This document shows positions 45,001 through 60,000 of a stretch of 60,000 nt of DNA, one piece after another. Within the stretch, counting starts at the first letter, position 1, and each line of letters opens with the position of its first letter. A program made the translations under genes and the position numbers. The stretch is taken from positions 12,149,031-12,209,030 of the forward strand of contig CAIIXF020000007.1 of NCBI GenBank assembly GCA_903813345.2. Reading direction: 5' to 3'. The notes beneath the pieces are model-generated. The model saw only the letters and a program-made list of their open reading frames with translations. It did no database searches and was not told where the DNA came from. Source of the DNA: Owenia fusiformis (taxonomy: Eukaryota; Annelida; Polychaeta; Sabellida; Oweniidae).

Positions 45001-48000
45001 GGGCTATGGTTGTGCCTATACATTCAAACACAATAGGTATATTATATTTATTGAGGGCTATGGTTGTGCCTATACATTCAAACACAATAGGTATATTATA
45101 TTTATTGAGGGCTATGGTCGTGCCTATACATTCAACGACATCTTTGCAGTTCTGTTCAAGAATGATCAAATGATGAAAATTTATGAGAATTTATCAACGT
45201 ACAAAGAAATTTCATAAAATTCGGTATTAAATTAAAAAATCGGTCAAAGAAAACTCATATCTTCCTAAATAATATGCAAGGGGTGAATGAAAAATTCGGT
45301 ATTAAATTTAAAAAATCGGTCAAAGAAAACTCATATCTTCCTAAATAATATGCAAGGGGTGAGTGAAAGCTTGCAGCTGTGTAAAAAGCTTCCAATATTA
45401 CTTATTGATTAACCCCCTTACAATAACATGGACAAAAATAATTTAATCAACAGCAACTCACTTATCCAATTGGAGTAGCATGTCATAATCATTATCTGAG
45501 ATGTCCCGCGTCATCAGGTTATTTACGACAGCATGCGGCAAAGCCATACCAGATGGTTTGACAGCAGTGCGCCACCTTTGTGTACATTTCTGGCGAAAGA
45601 CAAATGTGTGATTGGGAGGATGATTACCACCAGCTGAGTAACATTGCTGACACATATGACTGTTGTTACACATGTTGCATCTGAAAAGCAGAAACACGGT
45701 GATAAATATTATGGTTCATTCAAAATAGCTGCCATGCAATTATCCCAACATTCCCATAACTAATTATTTCAAGTTGAACAGTTGGTGGTTTTCCTGAAAG
45801 ATTTGTGAAATTTTATGCGATTGCATAACCAACAAATTAGTGAAAAATAGTCACTAAACTCTATTCTTAATGATTAATTAAATATCAATCTCATGGTTTA
45901 AACTTTTATTTACACACAATTTGATGTACATTCCCTCCAACTTACTAACAGATAAGCATTTTAGAATACTATCCTTTTAACTCAGCCTTGGCTGAAAGCT
46001 AAAATATTTACAGTAATCGCTGTATTAAGGGCCCACCCCTAATAAGCGCCCACCCCGCTTAACAGAGTTCAAGAAATATCAAGGAATGACCAAGTATTAA
46101 CGAATATGTCAGAAAAAAATCAAATTTCCAAAGAAATATAATGGGCATTAATAGAGTACTTACACTTAAATGCAGAAAACATGAAGCATTTTGTAAATCG
46201 ATGCATCCTCCCGATGAATATCTATCAGTGGGTGCTTCCCACATCATACTAAGCTAGTATTATCTCAAATAGCCCATAATGAATGAAGGAAATGATCAAG
46301 TTTCAGAGATTTGGTTCGACATTTTACTACCTTAGTTGTCCTTTTACATGACTTTTACACGAAAAATGATGATCTGTCATCAAATTAAAAAAACAAGGTA
46401 TAACTTTAGATTGATATCTAACAGTCTATACTGGAAATATTGAAGATAATCGCGGAAAACAATTTCTTCACCTCTAGGGGCTCTGCTGGGGAGTTCTTCA
46501 CTGCATATCATTATTATAAAAATATGCTGTCACTTTCGTTGTAAATAGGGCATTTTTGGCAAGAAAAATTCCCATGCATGAAATTCCCGGGGATTTTTTT
46601 TGACTTCTCTCATATATGGGCGCTCTTTGTAATGGGTTACAATGGGAATTTCAATTTCAAAAGCGCCCTGGGCGCTTATTACGGCGAATACTGTATTTTA
46701 TTTCTTGATACTTAGCACTTACTTAAAACACTTTCCCACTATTGGGCAGACCTGACAGACATCACATGTAACACCCAGATGCAAATCCACCTTCTCAGAG
46801 CGTGTAGTGCGAGTGTTAGCTGTGGCATACTCTTTCCGTAAAATCTCAATTGGGCCAAAATCCTCTCGACAAAATGGGCACTCAACATTTGTCTTCCCTT
46901 GTGTTTTCTGGTGCTCTGCCCATACTTTCATACACTTGATATGTACACTGTTCCCACATCCAAACCTGAAAATACAGTCATAAGTCAATTTGGTTACAAG
47001 CCAGTCATAGTTATTATGTTCATGCACTGATTCAATTTTCACACAGTTCAATTACTACTAATTGAATCAGTCAAGTCTAACCTTGTTAAAAGACCATAGT
47101 TGTAATTCCTGGGTGAATATAAATTCAACTTACTTGCAATATGTCACAGCTTCCTTCTTTTCCAGTAGTTCATCTTGACAGATTGGGCAGACGTCATCTT
47201 CCGATATCTCACGTTGTTCAAGCACTGGCCTGCCATCTATCTCCTGTGTTCCAGATACAGTTGGCTTAGAGACAGTTGTCTTTGGGCGCTGTTTAGCTAG
47301 AATACCTCTCAGAATCTCGTTGATCTCACGCTCAACAAGTCCCAGCTGCCAAGTCACTGAAATAATACATACAGTTAATTATTACACAATTATTGTTTTT
47401 TACCCATTAGAAATAAACTCATATAATGTCTTTATTTACTGTACATATGATGCATGTAAATCATCTCTATTCATGACAAACCTTTTCCTATGACAACAAC
47501 TTCTACCGGCAGTTATGAACACATTGAAAATATCCTCTATTAGCTTATATTACTTTACCATTATATGGGAGTAACTTAATTCACCAATGTGATGGCAGTA
47601 CCCTTTAACCAGAATGAGAATAATTTCAGCTGGATATTCCCAACCAGATGTGACAATAACCTTTAGCTATCATCATTAGGCCTATATTCAAATACTTTGT
47701 AACCAGCACTAGCCCTTAACAGTATATTCATAAAGGTTGAAAAAACACCTTTTTGAACACCTTAAGTGTTCACCAAGCCTATATGATAATCACATCAAGC
47801 CTCAAGCTTTCACCTAGCCTATTTGACAGTAACCTAAAGCTTTCACCAAGCCTACAGTATATGGCAACAGCCTCTAGAATAGATATCACCAACCTGGATT
47901 AGTTCTTGGAATTCTAAACTTCTTCAGGAGCACCCAACAGATGTGTTTGCATATGTCTTTCTCCTTCATAAACACTGGACATGTACACGAGTGAGGGTCA

Positions 48001-48387
48001 CCTAGTAACACCTGCAACAGATCTACAGTATTATAAACAATCTGTTTGCAATTACAGTGGGGCTGTCAATTTCTCTGTTTATGAATCAAAGGTACTACAG
48101 TATGCCCACTATCAATATGGCCCAAATACACAAGTGTCTTTGCTTAGTACATGTAGATCTTTGTTTCATAAGATTAAAGGGGACAGATGCAATTTTCTAT
48201 CCTGTCTGATTCACTTAAGCAGGTAATCAGTTTTCACCTTAAACTTTTTCCTTTCTCCATCTTCTTTAAGAAGGAAGCCAGTTGGTCCTATCTCTCTCAG
48301 TATGTAGATGGTGGCATTGTTAGCTTCATCCTGTCTCCAGCTGGCTGTATCACTAATGACACGTCTCCATGCAACACTGCGAGACAT
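42055..48387 (-). CDS. ZSWIM2: E3 ubiquitin ligase ZSWIM2 (SWIM, RING, ZZ, RING), 10 exons
   Basis: Exons (minus strand): 48387-48238, 48011-47894, 47356-47134, 46965-46723, 45680-45462, 44424-44256, 43969-43851, 43674-43441, 42839-42631, 42377-42055; all GT-AG, phases agree, 668 aa (human about 633). SWIM zinc finger: C59-x-C61 and C71-x-H73 (HSCTCPVF, ICKHICWVLLKKF). RING1: C146-x2-C149, C163, C167, H172, C175, C193-x2-C196. ZZ finger from C231 (TCDVCQVCPIVGKC; C246, C249, C255, C258). RING2: C353-x2-C356, C371-x-H373, H376-x2-C379, C391-x2-D394, the last ligand being Asp. The C-terminal third is low-complexity, Ser/Arg/Gln-rich. The family ligates ubiquitin and in mammals is testis-enriched and linked to apoptosis. 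The start follows the conserved W-R-Q and GPTGFLL block; an AG 13 bp upstream suggests a separate 5' UTR exon. Confidence 0.96.
42886..43160. mobile_element. Degenerate TTTGGCG-family element in ZSWIM2 intron 8
   Basis: ATTTTAATTTGGCAATATGG, AAAAATTCGCCAATT, then TCTTTCATCCAGTGTATTTC align in order with 18900-19030 of the intact element, and GTGCCAAATAAGTAG resembles its right end. The TIRs have eroded, so the limits are approximate. Confidence 0.55.
44433..45135. repeat. 54-bp minisatellite abutting the ZSWIM2 exon 6 acceptor
   Basis: About 13 units of 54 bp (ATAGGTATATTATATTTATT, then GAGGGCTATGGTTGTGCC, then TATACATTCAAACACA), nearly identical except the first, which lacks one T. The array begins only a few bases upstream of the exon 6 acceptor (AG at 44425-44426), so the branch point and pyrimidine tract of that exon come from the repeat. 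Because 54 is divisible by three and the unit has no stops in some frames, 261- and 283-codon frames run through on both strands; these are not genes. Confidence 0.95.
45216..45366. repeat. Two-copy 75-bp direct repeat
   Basis: AAAATTCGGTATTAAATT through ATGCAAGGGGTGA(A/G)TG occurs twice in tandem in ZSWIM2 intron 5, next to the 54-bp array. Near-identical. Confidence 0.9.
46009..46695. mobile_element. 687-bp TACAGTA-TIR element in ZSWIM2 intron 4
   Basis: Left end TACAGTAATCGCTGTATTAA and right end, read inverted, TACAGTATTCGCCGTAATAA. Subterminal GCGCCC/GGGCGC words recur. The middle has AAATTCCCGGGGATTT, the same core as the 18884 and 20937 elements. It ends only 27 bp from the exon 4 donor. 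Non-coding. Confidence 0.8.
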
Positions 48388-48589
48388 CACACTTTCACAT
48401 CTAAACAAATAAAACAACTTTGAAATATTGTTTCAAAATCTTGCACAGCTATATTAACAAGAGTCTTAAATAGTATCCTATCACTCAAAATTATAACTGT
48501 AATTGCATCTTTTAGCGTCATTTGACTGTTTCTGTTTCAGAGTTTTGGCAATGGATGATGTGATCAGAATTATGTACTTAAGGTTGGCT

Positions 48590-49220
48590 TTGTATAAAAA
48601 ACCTCCTACCTCATACCCACCTACCCACTTACGTGGGAAATGATACAGTCATTGAAGGGTTCAATTTTAAAGATTTTTAAATCTCAAAAAAGTTCTCTAA
48701 TTATTATCATTATTTAATGGCTTTATTTAATGACTAGACGGATAAAAGATCCATAAATAAAGGCATATGGGTGCATTGTAATGTGTAATGACCCGATGGC
48801 GCCCCAGGGGAATAACTAACTAACGACTGCGAGCATATGTCCAACAAGGACTTTGTATAAAAAACCTCCTACCTCATACCCACCTACCCACGTATGTGGG
48901 ACATGATACAGTCTTTGAAGGGTTCAATTTAAAGATCTTAGTTTATTAAATCTTAGTTTATGATGAATTATAGATGCATTTGTAACGACCCTTGATAGCA
49001 AGTTGCTACTACAGCCCAGCTGGGTTCGATTCCCACTCGGGGCATCGAATTTAGCACACTTTTTTTCAATTTCTTTATCAGGTTATTGGTAGCTCATGTG
49101 TTGTCTAGAAACTTTGAAAGAAAACTTGGAAAAATAGAAAGTGTGAAATATCAGAATTTCCTTGAGTTCCCATTGAACTCTTACATGTACCAGATATTCC
49201 AAAAGAAGACAATGTAATGA
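48590..49220. mobile_element. Nested remnants of the foldback family plus SINE tail
   Basis: Two outer ends (CTTTGTATAAAAAACCTCCT then ACCTACCCAC) lie near 48592 and 48852. A SINE B box (GGTTCGATTCCC) with GGGGCATCGAATTTAGCAC lies at 49023-49057. 49108-49220 matches 18150-18260 and is the left flank of the foldback insertion. Confidence 0.6.
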
Positions 49221-50208
49221 GGCTTTGTATAAAAAACCTCCTACCCACGTACCCTCGTACCCACGTACGTGGGTCCTGACCCAGTCTTTAAAGAGTTAAA
49301 TCTTTAACATTTTTTAAACATTATTCTATCTCAATGTATGCTTAATTATGGATGTATTTATATACCCATATGTCTTTATTTCTAGATCGGACATCTGTCT
49401 CGTCATAAAATAAAGCCGGCATTGCATAATGTTCATTGGAGCAATTTGAGTGTTGTTTTTGATATATCGAAGCGATTTTTTGTTGATCGGGCAGTCTTAC
49501 AGTGTACAACCAATCTATTGCTTGGCGCAAATTCGACCAAGCGCATATATTTAGTATTTTTGTCAGGCATACTTTTAATAGTCCTATACCTTTAAATTTA
49601 CCATAATGTATATAGAATTTTGTATAAATGAAGTGTAATTATATCTATAACAATCTAAATAACGTTACAAAGATCGATGCGCAGATCCACGTTTTATTGA
49701 GTTTGAATCTCACGCGTCATGCACGTGTAGTTATTAGCCGCCTAAACTTCCCGGAAGAAGTCTGAATATTCACATTGGAAATTTGTTATACTCCTAGATT
49801 GCCTTTATATACGTTATATTGAACAGGATATAGGTCCATGCCTAATAAGTCCATATGTAATTTAGATGTAATTTGAGTTAGGTCTGCAGTAGATGTAAAT
49901 GTCAAAGAATGTGTTATACAGGTAAGACTGCCCGATCAACAAAAAACATTTCGACATATCAAAAACATAAATCAAATAGCTCAAAAATAATGAACATTTA
50001 TGCAATTCCGGCTTTATTTTATTTTACTGAGAGAGATGTCAGACCTATAAATAAAGGCATATGGATGCATAAATTCATCTATAATTCAGGATAAACTGAG
50101 ATTGAATAATGTTTTAAACATTTTAAAATTTAACTCTTTAAAGACTGGGTCAGGACCCACGTACGTGGGTACGAGGGTACGTGGGTAGGAGGTTTTTTAT
50201 ACAAAGCC
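49221..50208. mobile_element. 988-bp foldback element, 280-bp inverted arms, 9-bp TSD (Mutator-like)
   Basis: The arms 49221-49500 and 49922-50208 are reverse complements of each other with moderate divergence. Outer end GGCTTTGTATAAAAAACCTC, then a palindromic ACCCACGTACGTGGGT. ATGTAATGA flanks both sides (49212-49220 and 50209-50217). A related repeat at 18247-18270 shows the site unoccupied (GTGTAATGATACTTACC). Long TIRs with a 9-bp duplication are the Mutator/MULE pattern. The 420-bp loop has no transposase. Confidence 0.88.
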
Positions 50209-50217
50209 ATGTAATGA

Positions 50218-53200
50218 TACTTTCCTGAAAAAAGCAAGGAAATTAACACATGCCTTCATACTTTATTTTGTACTAGAAAATAACATGTGCAGGTATAGCA
50301 ATTTTTTACCAAAATGTTATTTTCCAGCTGTACCTTAACCAATGCACTGATAGACGTGGCAGTCCCGGTGTAAAAAGGTAGGTGGTCCTATAAAATTTTG
50401 GTCCTACTCTCTATTGATTTATATGGTGACCTAATTACAATTATTTTCCTTATTATTTATACACAGTCAGGGCCTATAAGGGCCGTAAGGAAAGGGGACC
50501 ATAATCCCCAGGGGACCATAATTTCTTCTCTAGTGACTTATTACTTTAGGAGTTTTTTATAAAGGGTCGTGACAAATCTCAGATTTATAAATAAAGCCCC
50601 AGTGGCGCATTAATGCACCAAAAGCGCTGACTGCTCGTTTCCAATCCTGGTAAAATTATATGGAAGTAAGTTTCGAAAGAAACATTGATTCAAGTCCATG
50701 GTTGAGCCATTAATTCAACTAAGCTTACAATTACTTTCCCTTTGGCCTATGATGTGAAGAGTGAATCCAATGACTCATAACTTGACCCAAAAATCAAAAT
50801 TGTACGAAATTATTCATCTGTTCATTGATTGATTCAATTGACAATTGAATGAAATTTTTAAAATTTTGGAATGGTAGAAAATCAAATCATAGAAGTGATA
50901 AAACCGTGTCTGCATCGACTTATGTAACAGTACAATACATGCAGTAATAAAACTTACCATTCCAACAATTATACTTAGTATTCTTGTAAAATTGTGAAGT
51001 TGTAATCTTTCAGTTAGTCCACCATTTTTCAACAGAACCTCGTTTTGGGATCGTCAGGTAGAGATGAAAGACGTATCTGCCATCTATATATAGAAGTCTT
51101 ACTTAAAAGTGTACACTTCCATTCACTGATATCAGGCTTTCAATTGGATCGAGATGAATATAAATACTTTCAGCCTTTAGAAATACTCAGTTGTGATAAG
51201 GGGCAAGCCCCAATCATGTTCTATACATTTTCTCTCTGATACAACTTTCTGTGGTCCTAGTATCATAACTGCATACTGACTGTTGCTTATACTGGCTGTT
51301 GGTATGGAGAAGGTTGGAAATTGAATGAGGACTTCTTTCAAGAAAAATACATACATGTATTTATAGGGCCTATGTACAGTAAAATATACATGTAAAGTAC
51401 TATGTACAAGGCACCAATGTACACTACAGTCCAACAGTTTATTAGTTATCTGGTGATAATTCTTTCCTTATTGGCTGCACAGATAACAGCTAAAAGGGGA
51501 CTTCGTAGCATGGACTAGCTAATGGTTAATGGTTTGGAAAAATGATTGAACAGAATCATTTTTAATTGTAGCAATCAATATCCCAGTCAGTCGGTCGTCC
51601 CAATATTTAATTCCATTACAAAAGTTGTCAGAATTTTGAAATGTAGCGATAATGGTGTACTGTATGCAAGAAGTTGGACCAAATTTTAATGAGTATCATT
51701 AGAAAATGATTTCACCACATCTCTATCAACAATCAACTGCACCATTGTCTTTATATTATGTCTTTGCTTAGTAAAGAGCTAATATATTAAAATAATTTGA
51801 ATGTAGCACCTGTGAACATTCTGTGGAGGGATATACACATATGGTCTTTAAAATTACACATGAAACATAATCTCAAGTGAATATTACCAGGGTTACACTA
51901 TCATGCTGTCATTGGAACTTGAAAGCTAATGAAGGAGTCAAGATGTTCATGATGTTACATGTATCATAGGGATTCTTCATGGAGCTCTCTATATATAAAC
52001 TAAGAATGTTAATTAAATGCTGTAGTTCTGAAATCATAATTCTAATTAATTTTGCAAATAAGCATGGGATAAATGTGATATTCTTGATAAGAACAAGGAT
52101 CATGTCAATTTTTAATGTGATATTCTTGATAAGAACAAGAATCATGTCAATTTTAAACTCACTGCAATCATTATCAACATACTAACTCACTTTTACTTAC
52201 ACCTGGCATTATTCACTTAAAATTATGCCGTATCACAATCAACAGGTACTGGTTTACCAAAGTTATTAACACAACAACACAGGATAGTCTATTTTGTACA
52301 TAATATTTTATAGTTTCTTCCATGGAGTTTCATAATAATGATATTATTACAAAAAACTATACGCTACAGTGTAACAGCTACATTTTATATAGAATTTGTA
52401 CAACCTCCAGAGTTCAACCAATAATTATAGTTCTAGTTGACATCCCTAATATACAATCTGCTATGTTGCAACGTGTAACTTTGAAGAGAATGTACATGGT
52501 CTATGTCATGATAGATGGTGCTAAATCATGAAGCTTAATATTGCAACAACACTGCCCTTTAATTGGATGATGTTCACAAGTTCAGATTTATCAAATTGCA
52601 TCTGAAGTTTTGAGAAATACAATGGATGCATGGACTCATCATAAAACTTTTCTGCAAGTGATTGATCTGAACTTAAGAACAAAAGACATGGTACGTTCAT
52701 GGAATTTTTGCTGAAGTGAAGAGTATACTTTTTGTGCGCACCACATTTACATCAATAGGCATTCCTCAGCTTATATAGAAAGTTCTTGTTCTATATTTTC
52801 ACAATTTTCAAACAACTTTATACAGACGCTATTTGTTGTACATTATTTTTAATAGGAATATTATAGTTAGAGCCAAGTTGATAAAGTAGTTTCTTTCAAA
52901 TAAATTGTTGGTTCTTGCTTTAACCAAGAAAAAATACAAATACTGCTATAGGTTAAAAACTCCAAATAATTCAACCCACAATACATATACATACTGACAA
53001 TAATAAGTCCATTCTGAATTTGTTCTTAATTGAATACTAATTTGAATTTGGCAATTTGGTGTATGTGGAAATTATGCCAAATCAAATATTTGCCCAAATC
53101 CAAATGAATAAACAGATAGTCACATCATAATATAATAGATTTGGAGTTCAAGCCTAAGCTTGGGTAGGCCTATTGCAAAAAGTGAAAGGCACTGAATTAA

Positions 53201-53626
53201 TAACAAATACAGAAATTTATATGCTAAGCTCAAAAGCTCAGGAGCATATGAAACCAATCGTTGACAAAACTTTACCAGACAATTTTTAACATATTACACC
53301 TGAAAAATTGCAATATGAGTATGTTATCTTACACCTCAAATCTAAACCAATTTGTTCAGTATGCAGATTATCATGCGCTTGCTTAACTGTCATTGGGCCC
53401 TATCTGGAACTGTTATTATCCTTTGCATCATTTGACTCTGTGGTGTCATTTGACAGTAGATGATAAACACAGTGCACGTCCACAGTCCATAATAAGTTTA
53501 GTATAAAAAATCTCCCTACACGCCACTTCTGTCTCTCAAAGTTGAGTTATTTAAATAATGGAATTTTTACTGGATTATAACCCCGGTGTGTGTTCTTTGC
53601 CCCAATATTATCTAGTGATCAAATTG
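50218..53626. other. Region between ZSWIM2 and the Arf stop codon
   Basis: The part nearest 53626 should be Arf 3' UTR (minus strand), but I cannot place the poly(A) site. A 42-bp direct repeat lies at 52072-52155, and 52262-52560 is similar to 59520-59800. No other gene is recognised; short frames here show no domain. Confidence 0.45.
52072..52155. repeat. Two-copy 42-bp direct repeat
   Basis: AATGTGATATTCTTGATAAG through ATCATGTCAATTTTT is duplicated in tandem with one or two mismatches. Confidence 0.9.

Positions 53627-60000
<6,374 letters not shown>

Noticed and set aside
44322-45173. 283-codon plus-strand and 261-codon minus-strand frames
   Set aside because: They arise because the 54-bp repeat is divisible by three and stop-free. 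They overlap ZSWIM2 intron 5 and exon 6 in the wrong frame and have no domain.

Overview
This window is nuclear DNA of an animal, almost certainly a marine invertebrate bilaterian. It is visibly AT-rich, the genes are split by conventional GT-AG introns, and the spacers are packed with small DNA transposons, tRNA-derived SINEs and minisatellites. Two arrays of about 130-165 bp units that end in a (GGAC)n microsatellite resemble the pearl/HINE elements known from bivalves. That makes a mollusc or similar lophotrochozoan attractive, but the species cannot be fixed from the sequence alone.

Layout. 1-1238 (+): the last exon of a fibronectin-III/transmembrane receptor-like protein whose cytoplasmic tail is a 7-residue repeat array. 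1.2-13 kb: no gene recognised; several short TIR elements and a SINE. 13.1-15.9 kb: a CCAAT/TATA promoter-like block followed by a 2.4 kb compound satellite built on the word TTGCA. 17.0-17.2 kb (-): one orphan coding exon, possibly a C7orf25/UPF0415 N-terminus. 18.9-22.4 kb: TIR elements, a gag-like remnant and a decayed PIF/Harbinger element. 23514-38858 (+): a complete 12-exon RETSAT gene (630 codons plus stop). 42055-48387 (-): a complete 10-exon ZSWIM2 gene (668 codons plus stop), convergent with RETSAT. 48.6-50.3 kb: nested repeats including a 988-bp foldback element with a 9-bp target duplication. 53627-59023 (-): the last two coding exons of a class I Arf GTPase, whose intron holds two minisatellite elements.

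The genes do not form a pathway: RETSAT is an ER flavoprotein of retinoid metabolism, ZSWIM2 a ubiquitin ligase, and Arf a Golgi/coat GTPase. The most unusual feature is that three independent minisatellites sit directly on splice junctions. One repeatedly copies the RETSAT exon 9 donor, one contains copies of a piece of RETSAT exon 11 and runs almost to that exon's acceptor, and one runs up to the acceptor of ZSWIM2 exon 6. Several transposons are dated or classified by evidence inside the window: paired copies, empty sites and target-site duplications of 3, 4, 5, 8 and 9 bp.
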